Source of the DNA: Rhizobium pisi
Lineage (GTDB): Bacteria > Pseudomonadota > Alphaproteobacteria > Rhizobiales > Rhizobiaceae
DNA: 64,000 nucleotides
Reading direction: 5' to 3'
Assembly (NCBI RefSeq): GCF_003938655.1
Contig: NZ_RJJT01000004.1
Location: 282,380 to 346,379 of the forward strand
This document shows positions 10,226 through 21,684 of the stretch, one piece after another (within the stretch, counting starts at the first letter, position 1; every line of letters begins with the position of its first letter). The notes beneath the pieces were generated by a model. The model had not been told where the DNA came from and did no database searches. It saw nothing but the letters and a program-made list of their open reading frames with translations. Both the position numbers and the translations under genes were made by a program.

Positions 10226-11002
10226 ATGCAGATGTCCGAAATGCAACTGACGAAACGCCGCCTTCTCGGTGGTATCGCCATCGCCGCAGCTGCCGCAGCG
10301 CTTGTCGCCTGCAACGACAGCAGGGACGCTGCCGATGCTTCGTCCTCCGGCAAGACCATGGCTGACGGCACCAATGTCGACACCATCCAGACGGCGGCGA
10401 CGTCTTCGACCGAAATCCCGAAGCCCGATGGCGATGTCGACATGGCTGAGGTGCTGAAGCCCGGCGCGCTGCCGGAAATGGCGCTCGGCAAGGCTGACGC
10501 CCCGGTCAAGATCGTCGAATACATGTCGATGACCTGCCCGCATTGCGCTCATTTCCACAACACTACCTTCGACGCCATCAAGCAGAAGTATGTCGACAGC
10601 GGCAAGGTGCAGTTCATCATCCGGGAATTCCCCTTCGATCCGCGCGCCGCCGCCGCCTTCATGCTTGCCCGCTGCAGCGCTTCCAATCCGGAGCAGTTGA
10701 GCACGCCGGAACAGTATTTCCCGATGGTCTCCATGCTCTTCAAGCAGCAGCAGGTCTGGGCTGCCGCCGACGATGGCCGGGCCGCACTGCTGCAGATGTC
10801 GAAGCTTGCCGGATTTACTGAGGATAGCTTCACGAAATGCTTGACGAACCAGAAGCTTCTGGATGAAGTGAACGCCACGCGGGAAAGAGGTTCCAAGGAT
10901 TTCGGCGTCAACGCCACGCCGACTTTCCTCATCAATGGCAAGCGCTACTCTGGAGACATGCCGGTTGAAACCATGTCGGCGCTCATCGACAGCCTGCTCT
11001 GA
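10226..11002 (+). CDS. DsbA-like thioredoxin-fold lipoprotein
   Basis: A 258-residue exported thiol oxidoreductase. The N-terminus has KRR, a hydrophobic core and a lipobox LVAC (26-29), so it is probably a lipoprotein anchored in the envelope; the KRRLL stretch also resembles a Tat motif. A low-complexity linker (30-85) leads to the thioredoxin fold with active site CPHC (104-107) and the cis-proline loop [10 protein letters not shown]. Family members oxidise cysteines or handle disulfides in the periplasm. Start ATG 10226 follows TATGGGGA; an in-frame start at 10154 would precede the signal sequence by 24 residues and is unlikely. Confidence 0.88.
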   Translation: MQMSEMQLTKRRLLGGIAIAAAAAALVACNDSRDAADASSSGKTMADGTNVDTIQTAATSSTEIPKPDGDVDMAEVLKPGALPEMALGKADAPVKIVEYMSMTCPHCAHFHNTTFDAIKQKYVDSGKVQFIIREFPFDPRAAAAFMLARCSASNPEQLSTPEQYFPMVSMLFKQQQVWAAADDGRAALLQMSKLAGFTEDSFTKCLTNQKLLDEVNATRERGSKDFGVNATPTFLINGKRYSGDMPVETMSALIDSLL

Positions 11003-11021
11003 ACCGGACCGTTTCGAAATG

Positions 11022-11056
11022 ACGGGCGACGGTGAAAGCCGTGCGCCCGTTTTTTT
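11022..11056 (+). terminator. Terminator between dsbA-like gene and smc
   Basis: A GC-rich hairpin (ACGGGC...ACGG, loop TGAAAG, CCGT...GCCCGT) followed by seven T residues, starting 19 bp after the dsbA-like stop. It leaves only about 42 bp before the smc start, so smc is either transcribed by read-through or has a promoter overlapping the hairpin. Confidence 0.8.
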
Positions 11057-11098
11057 GTGGCTGCGTGACAAGCCCGCAGAGCGCTGCGGAGCTTCTGC

Positions 11099-14000
11099 AT
11101 GAAGTTCAACAAGCTGCGCCTGGTCGGCTTCAAATCCTTCGTCGAGCCGACGGAATTCATCATCGAGCGGGGGCTGACCGGCGTCGTCGGGCCGAACGGC
11201 TGCGGCAAGTCCAACCTCGTCGAAGCGCTGCGCTGGGTGATGGGCGAGAATTCCTACAAGAATATGCGCGCCTCCGGCATGGACGACGTGATCTTCTCGG
11301 GCTCGGGAAACCGCCCGGCGCGAAACACCGCCGAAGTGGCGCTCTATCTCGACAATGGCGAGCGCACCGCGCCTGCGGCCTTCAATGACAGCGATGAGAT
11401 CCAGGTTACCCGCCGCATCGAGCGCGAGCAGGGCTCTCTCTATCGCATCAACGGCAAGGAAAGCCGCGCCAAGGATGTGCAACTGCTCTTTGCCGACGCC
11501 TCCACCGGCGCGCGTTCGCCCTCCATGGTCGGGCAGGGCCGCATCGGTGAGCTCATTCAGGCAAAGCCGCAGGCCCGCCGTCAGCTGCTAGAAGAGGCGG
11601 CCGGCATTTCAGGCCTGCATTCGCGCCGCCACGAGGCCGAACTGCGGCTGCGTGCCGCCGAAGGCAATCTGGAACGTCTCGACGACGTCACCTCGCAGCT
11701 CGAAAGCCAGATCGAGAGCCTGAAGCGGCAGGCCCGGCAGGCAAACCGCTTCAAGACGCTGTCTGCCGATATCCGCGCCCGCGAGGCCATGCTGCTGCAT
11801 ATCCGCTGGGTGCAGGCCAAGGAAGCCGAGGCCGAGGCCGACAGCGCGCTCAACCAGGCGACCGTCATCGTCGCCGAAAAGGCGCAGCTGCAGATGGAGG
11901 CGGCCAAGAACCAGGGCATCGCCAGCCTGAAGCTGCCGGAACTGCGCGAAGGCGAGGCGCGTGCCGCCGCCGCTCTGCAGCGCCTGCAGATCGCCAGAAG
12001 CCAGCTGGAGGAAGATGCCGGCCGCATCCTGCGCCGCCGCGACGAGCTGACCCGCCGCCTTGCTCAGCTTGCGGAGGATATTCGCCGTGAGGAACGGCTG
12101 GTGGCCGACAATGCGGTCATCCTTGCAAGGCTCGACGCAGAAGAAGCCGAGATTTCGGAAATCCTCGCCGATTCCGGCCGTTATGCCGAGGAAACCCGCG
12201 AGGCCTTCGAGGGCGCGGCGGCCAAACTTGCCGACAGCGAGCGCATCTTTACTGCATTGACGGCCGAGCGTGCCGAGGCGGCTGCCGGCCGCAACCAGCT
12301 GGAGCGCGCCATCCGCGATCTCACTGATCGCCGGATGCGCCTCGAGCGCCAGATGGACGAGGCCAACCACGAGCTATCGGCCATCGGTGAGAAGATCGCC
12401 GGCCTGCCCGATCCCGACGAGAAACGCGCCGTGGTCGAGGCCGGCGAGATCGCGCTTGCCGACGCCGAGGCCGCCGTCCAGGCAGTCGAACAGGCGCTGA
12501 CTGCAGCCCGCCAGACCGAGGCGCTGTCGCGTGCGCCTGTCGATCAGGCCCGTTCCGCGCTGAATGCGCTGGAGACGGAGGCTCGCACCATTTCCCGCAT
12601 GCTCGCAGCCGGTGCCGCGGCCGGAAAATTTCCACCGGTTGCCGACGAGCTGAAGGTCGATCGCGGCTTTGAAACCGCGCTCGGTGCCGCGCTTGGCGAC
12701 GATCTGGAATCGCCGCTCGATGCCGAGGCACCGGCCTATTGGTCGGACAATGGCGATGGCGCCGCCGATCCGACATTGCCGTCCGGTGCTGCGCCGCTGC
12801 TTGATCATGTCCGCGCCCCCGCCGCACTGACTCGTCGCCTGCGCCAGATCGGCCTGGTCGCCGAGGGCGATGCAGCACGACTGATGGTAGCGCTGAAGCC
12901 CGGCCAGCGGCTGGTGACGAAAGAGGGCGTCGTCTATCGCTGGGACGGCCATGTCACCGGCGCCGACGCGCCGAGTGCCGCGGCCTTGCGCCTTGCCCAG
13001 AAGAACCGACTGGCCGAGCTCGAAGGTGAAACTATCCTCGCCCGCGACGTTTTCGCTGAAGCCGAGGAGCGGCAGGCAGCCGCCGCCGAAGCGATCGGCG
13101 CCGAGGAGCGACGGCTTGCCGAGGCGCGCGATATGAGCCGCCTGTCGGCTCGTCATCTCGCCGAAGCGCGCGAGGTGCTTCTCGCTGCCGAGCGTGCCTC
13201 CGGCGAGCTGATCCGCCGCCGCGATATCGTGAGCGAAGCGGCCAGCCAGCTGCGCGCGCAGCTGGAGGAAATCGCCGTCCAAGAAGAGAATGCCCGCATA
13301 GAGCTCGAGGACGCGCCTGATCTCACCGCAATCGACGAGCGGCTCCGTTTCCAGCAGGCGGAAGTTGCGACCGATCGCGGCGCGCTCGCCGAAAGCCGGG
13401 CGCGCCATGAAAGCCTGGCCAGGGAAAACGAGGCCCGGCAGCGGCGCATCGTTGCGATCGCGCAGGAGCGCGAGACTTGGCGCCAGCGGGCGGCAAGCGG
13501 CGAAGATCATGTCGCGACGCTCCGCGAGCGCGAGGAGGAGGCGCGCGACGAGGCCGCTGAGCTCGAAATGGCGCCGGATGAATTCGACGACAAGCGCCGT
13601 GCCCTGCTCAATGAATTGCAGAAGGCCGAGGAGGCGCGCCGCCATGCCAGCGATCTCCTGGCTGAGGCCGAACGCATCCAGCGCGAAGCCGACCACAAGG
13701 CGACAACGGCGCTGTCGGAACTTGCCGAATGCCGGGAACGCCGTGGCCGCGCCGAGGAGCGCCTTGTCTCCGCCCGTGAGAAGCGCCAGGAAAGCGAAGG
13801 CCGCATCCGTGAAGTCCTGAACGTCGCGCCGCACGAAGCGCTGCAGCTGACCGGTCGCCCGACCATGCAGGCTCTTCCCGATCCGCGCGAAGTCGAGCGC
13901 GAACTGGAGCGTCTGAGGATCGAGCGCGAGCGGCTCGGCGCCGTCAACCTGCGCGCCGACGAGGAACAGAAGGAGCTGAGCGAGAAGCTCGAGGCGCTGA

Positions 14001-14560
14001 TCAAGGAGCGCGATGACGTCATCGACGCGATCCGCAAGCTGCGCGGCGCCATCCAGAGCCTCAACCGCGAGGGCCGCGAACGCCTAATCGCCGCCTTCGA
14101 CATCGTCAACGCCCAGTTCCAGCGGCTGTTCACCCATCTTTTCGGCGGCGGCACGGCCGAGCTTCAGCTGATCGAATCCGACGATCCATTGGAAGCCGGC
14201 CTGGAAATCCTCGCCCGCCCGCCGGGCAAGAAGCCGCAGACCATGACACTGCTATCCGGCGGCGAACAGGCGTTGACGGCAATGGCGCTGATCTTCGCCG
14301 TCTTCCTCACCAATCCGGCGCCGATCTGCGTGCTCGACGAAGTGGACGCGCCGCTCGACGACCACAATGTCGAGCGCTACTGCAATCTGATGGACGAGAT
14401 GGCGGCATCCACCGAAACCCGTTTCGTCATCATCACCCACAATCCGATCACCATGGCCCGCATGAACCGCCTCTTCGGTGTCACCATGGCCGAGCAAGGC
14501 GTCTCCCAGCTCGTCTCGGTCGATCTCCAGACGGCCGAGCGCCTGCGCGAAATTGCCTGA
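11099..14560 (+). CDS. smc: Chromosome segregation protein SMC
   Basis: A 1153-residue SMC ATPase, core of the condensin that organises and segregates the chromosome with ScpA and ScpB. The Walker A motif GPNGCGKS is at 31-38. Long coiled coils rich in A, E and R (about 165-500 and 660-1010) flank a hinge near 510-640, and the C-terminal head has [19 protein letters not shown] and Walker [14 protein letters not shown]. The length is normal. Long antisense open frames across it are codon-bias shadows. Confidence 0.97.
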   Translation: MKFNKLRLVGFKSFVEPTEFIIERGLTGVVGPNGCGKSNLVEALRWVMGENSYKNMRASGMDDVIFSGSGNRPARNTAEVALYLDNGERTAPAAFNDSDEIQVTRRIEREQGSLYRINGKESRAKDVQLLFADASTGARSPSMVGQGRIGELIQAKPQARRQLLEEAAGISGLHSRRHEAELRLRAAEGNLERLDDVTSQLESQIESLKRQARQANRFKTLSADIRAREAMLLHIRWVQAKEAEAEADSALNQATVIVAEKAQLQMEAAKNQGIASLKLPELREGEARAAAALQRLQIARSQLEEDAGRILRRRDELTRRLAQLAEDIRREERLVADNAVILARLDAEEAEISEILADSGRYAEETREAFEGAAAKLADSERIFTALTAERAEAAAGRNQLERAIRDLTDRRMRLERQMDEANHELSAIGEKIAGLPDPDEKRAVVEAGEIALADAEAAVQAVEQALTAARQTEALSRAPVDQARSALNALETEARTISRMLAAGAAAGKFPPVADELKVDRGFETALGAALGDDLESPLDAEAPAYWSDNGDGAADPTLPSGAAPLLDHVRAPAALTRRLRQIGLVAEGDAARLMVALKPGQRLVTKEGVVYRWDGHVTGADAPSAAALRLAQKNRLAELEGETILARDVFAEAEERQAAAAEAIGAEERRLAEARDMSRLSARHLAEAREVLLAAERASGELIRRRDIVSEAASQLRAQLEEIAVQEENARIELEDAPDLTAIDERLRFQQAEVATDRGALAESRARHESLARENEARQRRIVAIAQERETWRQRAASGEDHVATLREREEEARDEAAELEMAPDEFDDKRRALLNELQKAEEARRHASDLLAEAERIQREADHKATTALSELAECRERRGRAEERLVSAREKRQESEGRIREVLNVAPHEALQLTGRPTMQALPDPREVERELERLRIERERLGAVNLRADEEQKELSEKLEALIKERDDVIDAIRKLRGAIQSLNREGRERLIAAFDIVNAQFQRLFTHLFGGGTAELQLIESDDPLEAGLEILARPPGKKPQTMTLLSGGEQALTAMALIFAVFLTNPAPICVLDEVDAPLDDHNVERYCNLMDEMAASTETRFVIITHNPITMARMNRLFGVTMAEQGVSQLVSVDLQTAERLREIA

Positions 14561-14885
14561 AGCAATTCCGGCAAAGTGGCTGGTGAGGCAGCGTCCTAGG
14601 GTTGCGTGAAGAAAATAGTGCAAGCCCATGGCGGTTTTCCGGGAATTGCGTAAAATCAAAGGACGGAGCAATTTCAGCGAAGCTGGCGAGCGGTCTTGCG
14701 TCCGGAAATTGCGGAAAATCAAAAGACTGGCAATAAACACCAAAAAAGGTCGGCTCTTGGACGGCCTGTACCCCATTTGGGTGATGCTCTTTGCGATGAC
14801 TTGCATTAGAAGTTGTTTCAACGCAACCTGATATTTTTGCTGAAAAGCGGGCAGTCAGCGGTGCGCATATCGAATTGGCGATGCG
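14561..14885. other. Intergenic region downstream of smc with imperfect direct repeat
   Basis: No convincing gene. An imperfect direct repeat of about 34 bp occurs at 14638-14672 and again from 14701, 63 bp apart, with shared core AATTGCG(T/G)AAAATCAAA. A frame of 67 codons crosses both copies (14628-14831), but it has no ribosome binding site and no recognisable domain, so I do not call it. Confidence 0.5.
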
Positions 14886-15008
14886 GTGTTCCGGGCAGAG
14901 GGCAAGTGCCGGAATGCTGAGGTGTTGAGGGACCCCCCGTCCGGTTTTCCTGGCCGGACGGAAACAAGGCTTTGCGGGACATTGTTGCAGTCCCGCAAAG
15001 CTTTTTTT
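14886..15008 (+). ncRNA. Candidate structured small RNA or leader upstream of ppdK
   Basis: Three successive hairpins. The first pairs TTCCGG (14889-14894) with CCGGAA (14909-14914); the second pairs CCGTCCGG (14937-14944) with CCGGACGG (14954-14961). The third is a 12-bp stem, GCTTTGCGGGAC (14969-14980) with GTCCCGCAAAGC (14990-15001), followed by seven T, a textbook Rho-independent terminator. It ends 139 bp before ppdK with no protein-coding gene in front, so it fits either a free-standing small RNA or an attenuated leader. I cannot assign it to a known RNA family. Confidence 0.55.
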
Positions 15009-15100
15009 ATGCCTTGCGATGTTTCAATCGTTTCGACGGCCGGTCGCACTGAGATTTATTGTGCGGCGCAACATTTTGCCGCATTTGTCGATTTTCATTT

Positions 15101-15139
15101 CAACACCAAGGGATTAAGCTAATCCCCGATTTGGTGTTG
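15101..15139 (+). promoter_or_regulatory. Stem-loop abutting the ppdK ribosome binding site
   Basis: CAACACCAA (15101-15109) pairs with TTGGTGTTG (15131-15139) and, inside it, GGGATTA (15110-15116) pairs with TAATCCC (15120-15126). The structure ends against the run of G that forms the ppdK Shine-Dalgarno sequence, so it could influence translation initiation. Confidence 0.5.
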
Positions 15140-15147
15140 GGGGGAAG

Positions 15148-17814
<2,667 letters not shown>

Positions 17815-17863
17815 AAACGCCGGCGGGGTCTTTGACGGGGAGCCCAGAAGACGGCTGCGGCAT

Positions 17864-18145
17864 TCAGTGATGATACCGCCAGCGATCGCGATAGACGTAC
17901 GGACCATTGTTGAGATCCCAGGCCATGCTGTCCATCAGCTCCGCGCTCTGCGCTCGCGATTCGGCCCGCCTGTCGAGATCGATGCGCTGCAGGCAGGTGG
18001 CAAAGCCATCCGTGCCGCGCCGGAAGCCGTAACTCAAGCAGCGCTGCTCATCCGCCGCCCGCCGCTCCTCCGGCGTCATCGTCTGGCAGGCGGAGAGCCC
18101 GGCGATGATGGTGGTCATGACGGTGATGAGAAGAGGATAGCGCAT
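17864..18145 (-). CDS. Small lipoprotein of unknown function
   Basis: A 93-residue protein with a signal peptide and lipobox GLSAC (MRYPLLITVMTTIIAGLSAC), then a polar mature part with three more Cys (QRCLSYGFRRGTDGFATC) and a basic-aromatic C-terminus. Similar small lipoproteins with the CLSYGFRRGT-type motif are common in rhizobia but uncharacterised. I chose ATG 18145 because it gives an intact signal peptide; the frame is open upstream to 18247. Confidence 0.75.
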   Translation of the reverse strand: MRYPLLITVMTTIIAGLSACQTMTPEERRAADEQRCLSYGFRRGTDGFATCLQRIDLDRRAESRAQSAELMDSMAWDLNNGPYVYRDRWRYHH

Positions 18146-18238
18146 TGGTTCATTCCTTGAGGCAGGCTCGCTCCGAGCAAAGTCCATTCGGGTGAGGCCG
18201 TCAAGCCACCCTTGGCCTAGGAGATCGCCGCGAGACCT

Positions 18239-18374
18239 GCCCCTCATCCGGCTGCCGCCACCTTCTCCCCGCCCGCGGGGAGAAGGGGATATGCCGCGAC
18301 CCCTCCGATCCCATCTGCGCTCTCGGGACGGGGTCCGAAGGACGGCTCGACCCCGGTAGGTTAGGGTGAGGGGC
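18239..18374. repeat. RIME-like intergenic repeat, copy 1
   Basis: It begins GCCCCTCATCCGGCTGCCG and contains the palindrome CTTCTCCCCGCCCGCGGGGA, and it ends GGTTAGGGTGAGGGGC, so its ends are inverted (GCCCCTCA/TGAGGGGC). This is the form of Rhizobium-specific intergenic mosaic elements. A related copy lies at 21508-21642. Confidence 0.75.
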
Positions 18375-18402
18375 AGTTGTTGCCCAAGCGGGCGATGACG
18401 TC

Positions 18403-18600
18403 CTACGCCGCCCCGGCCGGATCTCCAATCGGCAGCAGCGCCGGATCAAGCGGCGGATCCTCCGGGTTCTTCGTATCGGCCGGATCCTGCGCCGGCGTCA
18501 GTGGCGGTTTTTCCTGGACGCGATCGGGAATACCGGGTGTCGGCGTCGGGCCGCGTGGCGTATCGGCATTCGGGATCGGCATTGGGTCTCTGCTGGGCAT
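18403..18600 (-). CDS. Small proline-rich protein
   Basis: A 65-residue protein starting MPSRDPMPIPNADTPRGPTP, with Pro at roughly one residue in four and no hydrophobic segment, so probably disordered and cytosolic. The start is fixed by a strong ribosome binding site (AAAGGAGG, six bases before ATG on the minus strand). I know of similar short rhizobial proteins but no function. Confidence 0.65.
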   Translation of the reverse strand: MPSRDPMPIPNADTPRGPTPTPGIPDRVQEKPPLTPAQDPADTKNPEDPPLDPALLPIGDPAGAA

Positions 18601-18704
18601 GATCGCCTCCTTTGAAAAAGGAACGGCATCGCCAGCACTTGGTTCCACTTCCGTCGCAGGGCATTCCTCTGTATGAGGAAGTCTTGCAAAAAACTGGAAC
18701 GAGC

Positions 18705-18950
18705 ATGGCCATTCGCGATCGATTTTCGAAAAAACTGAGCTGTCCGCAATGCGGCAATGAGGGCTTTGCCGAAGCCTCGGAAGTGGATGATCCCAAGCGC
18801 AAGCACCCGGATTTCAAGGTCGATCAGCTGCCGCGCGGCTTTGGCGTGCAGCGGCCCGCCAATCACCAGGAAAATTTCATGATCAAGTGCGAGTGCGGGC
18901 GCAAGTTCCCCTTCCGCAGCGTCGCGGAAGCCGCGGCCGAGCGCCGGTAG
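18705..18950 (+). CDS. Small zinc-ribbon-like protein
   Basis: An 81-residue protein with CPQC near residue 12 and CEC near residue 62, a likely zinc-binding ribbon. The middle is charged (DDPKRKHPDFKVDQLPRG). The most likely start is ATG 18705 (MAIRDRFSKK); the frame is open back to 18612. It is divergent from the proline-rich protein gene. Function unknown. Confidence 0.65.
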   Translation: MAIRDRFSKKLSCPQCGNEGFAEASEVDDPKRKHPDFKVDQLPRGFGVQRPANHQENFMIKCECGRKFPFRSVAEAAAERR

Positions 18951-19039
18951 CGGAAAAGCGGACGTTGCGATTAAAAGTGCCAAGCCGACATTTTCAGTGA
19001 GATGTCAGATCTCCCATCCCGGCATTGTTAGGTAGACGC

Positions 19040-19682
19040 ATGAGCAAGCTAACGGACGTTCCCCTCGTGGGTGGTCGAACCAATCCTGAGGTAGTTCAAA
19101 GGGGCAACAGAGTTCATCGATCCAGGCACATAAATTCAGAGTTCGTGCGGCTCCTTCTGACGCATTTCCAGCGGGTGGGATTTCACGCTGTACCTCGCAG
19201 CTTCGGCATGGACGAGCTCGGTCGTGATGTATTCGAATTTGTTGAAGGAGATGTGCCAACTGATCTGACCTATCATTCACGACGCTTCGGAAGGATTGTT
19301 GAGCGCACAGGTACACGAAGCTGGGTTTGAGGTGGTCTACCACAATGATCTTTCGCCCTGCAACTTCGTGTTCCGGCAGCAAATCCCGGTCGCCATAATT
19401 GATTTTGATGCAGCCTCCTTCGGCCGTCGCGTGTACGACCTGGGATATGCCGCATGGCTTTGGTTGCAAATTGGCGACGAGGAAATTTCACCGCGTGAGC
19501 AGGTTCGACGGCTAGCGTTGTTTGCAAACGCATACGGGGAGTTGGAATGCTCGGCAATTGTTGAGGCGATGTTGGTTCGCCAGACCATCATTATCCAGCA
19601 AGGAAGGCGTGCTGCCAACAATGCTATGGCGGAATGGGCGCAGGCTGCGAGAATCTGGACGCTCAGAGAACTGGCTGTTTAG
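19040..19682 (+). pseudogene. Aminoglycoside phosphotransferase-family protein, frameshifted
   Basis: Two adjacent frames together make a choline/aminoglycoside kinase-like protein. The first (19040 to about 19285) carries the N-terminal part, including FGMDELGRDVFEFVEGDVPT. The second (about 19296-19682) carries the catalytic loop HNDLSPCNFVF (Brenner motif HxDxxxxN) and the metal-binding IIDFDAA. The two are out of frame and the region between them looks shortened, so a deletion has probably removed part of the kinase core. It is almost certainly inactive. Confidence 0.75.
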
Positions 19683-19804
19683 CGGGAATGCGGCGCGCCT
19701 TTCTATCGTGCGGCCAACTGGCGATGAGGATCTTGTCCGCTCCACAATGAGAAGCGAAAACAGGAACTGCACCTGCCGTTTCAGGGGCCGCCCATCCTCA
19801 AATC

Positions 19805-20194
19805 TCAGATCCGCTCCAGCAATTCGATGAAGGCATCGGCAAAACGCACCAGGGGCGCGGTTTCTTCATCGGGCGCCTGCATGCGGATTTCAGTGCCGTT
19901 ATCGTCAAGCAGCGCCAGCACGACGCGCATCTCCTGGGCGCCAGCCGGAATGCGCAGCACGGCGATGCGGCGGCAATCCTGGACGAGGCCGGCGGCCGGC
20001 AGGTCGAACAGCAGTTCGCCGCCGGAGCGTTCCGCTGCCCGGCGCACCGCCTCGCAGAAACCGGCATCGCCGCCCGCGTAACCTTCGAGCGAAAGTTCGA
20101 GCTCGAGCAGCTCCATCGGCAGCATCGGTTCGGACTGGTCGATTACGCCAAGCGCAGACGCCTGCGGCCTTGCTGCTATGTCGGGTGAAATCAT
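19805..20194 (-). CDS. Conserved hypothetical protein
   Basis: A 129-residue acidic protein starting MISPDIAARPQAS, with no signal peptide or membrane segment. The C-terminal half (IPAGAQEMRVVLALLDDNGT) looks like a small alpha/beta domain. The start is supported by a ribosome binding site AGGAGA on the minus strand. The frame runs upstream to 20536, but that part has atypical, Arg-rich composition. Not recognised. Confidence 0.65.
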   Translation of the reverse strand: MISPDIAARPQASALGVIDQSEPMLPMELLELELSLEGYAGGDAGFCEAVRRAAERSGGELLFDLPAAGLVQDCRRIAVLRIPAGAQEMRVVLALLDDNGTEIRMQAPDEETAPLVRFADAFIELLERI

Positions 20195-20412
20195 CCCGTC
20201 TCTCCTGTCTCTATGTCGGAGATGAAACCGCGCCAGAATGACCTTTTTTTGGCATATCAGCAAGGTCTTATGAAGTGGCGTTCCTCTTCGTCGTGGATTC
20301 CAACGCATTGCTTCAGACAAGAGTTTCAATTTAGACGAATCTTGCACTAAACAGGGTGATAGCGATTTGCGTGGTTGACGACGCGGGCGCTGACGAGCAA
20401 CCGGTAAGTTTG

Positions 20413-21324
20413 ATGGCCATCCGCTTCGACCGTCCCGTTTCCAGCGCCGCCCGCTTTTCGCGGCTGCTCGGGGCGTTTTCCCTGGTTCTGGCGCTGGCGG
20501 TGATGATCGCCCACCGCTTCGGCGGGCTCGCCACACCCTATCTGGTGCTGCTGCTGATTGCGGCTGCCGGCTGCGCGCTTCTCGCTGCCCTGCTGGCGGC
20601 GGTCGGGCTGCGCAGCCTCTGGATGACAGGCGCCGAAGGCGGACTGGCGGCGCTGGCCGCGCTGATCTATGCCGCCTTTCCGCTGGCGCTCGGCGCCTTT
20701 GCTACCGAGCACTATCTCACCCTGCCTGCGATCTACGACGTCTCCACCGATCCAGTCTCCGCCCCGGACTGGCTTTCGCCGCCCAAGTCAGACCAGATCT
20801 GGCTGAAGCGCAACGTGCAGGTGACGCCTGAGGATCGCGAAAAGCAGATGGTTGCCTATCCCGAGCTGACCGGCCGGCGTTATGAGGGTGCGCTCGACCG
20901 CGTGCTGGAAGCAGTGCGCAAGGTCGCCAAGCAGAGCGGCATTACGATCACGAGGAGCAGCGGCGACACCGAGCCGGGCCGCGAGCCCGAAGACAAGCCG
21001 GTCAAGCCGCCGCAGCCGGGCGACGATGCCGTGGCCGATGCGCCCGATATCATCCCTGTGCCAACGCCGCGCCCTTATGACGATGATGTCGCCAAGCTCA
21101 TCCGCGGCGCCAATGGCGTAACGCTGCAGGGCACCACCCGCACGCTGATCCTCGGCCTGCGCTTCGATATTCTCATCCGCCTGCGCGAAGAGGCCGAAAC
21201 CACCTTCGTCGACATCCGCGTCGCCTCCCGCTACGGCCAGCACGACCTCGGCTTCAGCGCCGAAATCGCCGACGATTATCTGAAAGCGCTGGATGCCGAA
21301 CTCTTGGGAATTGCGGGTGGGTGA
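20413..21324 (+). CDS. DUF1499 membrane protein
   Basis: A 303-residue protein with three N-terminal transmembrane segments (about 18-38, 43-66 and 75-98) and a soluble DUF1499-type domain (YPELTGRRYEGALDRVLEAV ... FDILIRLREEAETTFVDIRV). An acidic, proline-rich insertion (about 185-230, PVKPPQPGDDA and PVPTPRPYDDD) splits the domain. Start ATG 20413 is chosen to give the first hydrophobic helix; a GTG at 20356 is possible. Function unknown. Confidence 0.8.
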   Translation: MAIRFDRPVSSAARFSRLLGAFSLVLALAVMIAHRFGGLATPYLVLLLIAAAGCALLAALLAAVGLRSLWMTGAEGGLAALAALIYAAFPLALGAFATEHYLTLPAIYDVSTDPVSAPDWLSPPKSDQIWLKRNVQVTPEDREKQMVAYPELTGRRYEGALDRVLEAVRKVAKQSGITITRSSGDTEPGREPEDKPVKPPQPGDDAVADAPDIIPVPTPRPYDDDVAKLIRGANGVTLQGTTRTLILGLRFDILIRLREEAETTFVDIRVASRYGQHDLGFSAEIADDYLKALDAELLGIAGG

Positions 21325-21507
21325 GCCGCGGTGCCGCCAAAGGCGGCAGCAATCGATCCAGTGAATCGATTGCAGCGGCGAACGCCCTGAGCCAAAGCGA
21401 AGGGCCGGGATACGGTGCGGCAAACTCGACCACCTTATACCGTTTCAACGGCGGAGAGGGGGCTGCTATGGAAAGCGAGGTCCCCGGCCGAGGAACTCGT
21501 CGAGACT

Positions 21508-21642
21508 TGCCCCTCATCCGCCTGCCGGCACCTTCTCCCCGCACGCGGGGCGAAGGGGGATGCCGCGCCCTCTCCATTCCGCGCAGCCTCTCGCAGGGCA
21601 CGTCCCCTCGCCCCGCGAGCGGGGAGAGGGTTAGAGTGAGAG
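21508..21642. repeat. RIME-like intergenic repeat, copy 2
   Basis: It begins TTGCCCCTCATCCGCCTGCC and contains the CTTCTCCCCGC/GCGGGGCGAAGG palindrome, and it ends GGGAGAGGGTTAGAGTGAGA. It matches copy 1 (18239-18374) in overall plan. It fills most of the 360-bp gap between the DUF1499 gene and the convergent reductase gene; the rest of the gap holds nothing I can name. Confidence 0.75.
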
Positions 21643-21684
21643 CGCAACTATCCGAGCGAACCGACGGTCATCACCGCAGTCCCT

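Noticed and set aside
10124..11482. 452-codon antisense frame across the dsbA-like gene and smc
   Set aside because: It spans two well-supported genes and their terminator, with no recognisable protein features.
12374..13834. 486-codon antisense frame in smc
   Set aside because: Shadow of the repetitive coiled-coil codons of smc.
14628..14831. 67-codon frame with an internal peptide repeat after smc
   Set aside because: No ribosome binding site or known domain; the repeated peptide follows from the DNA repeat.
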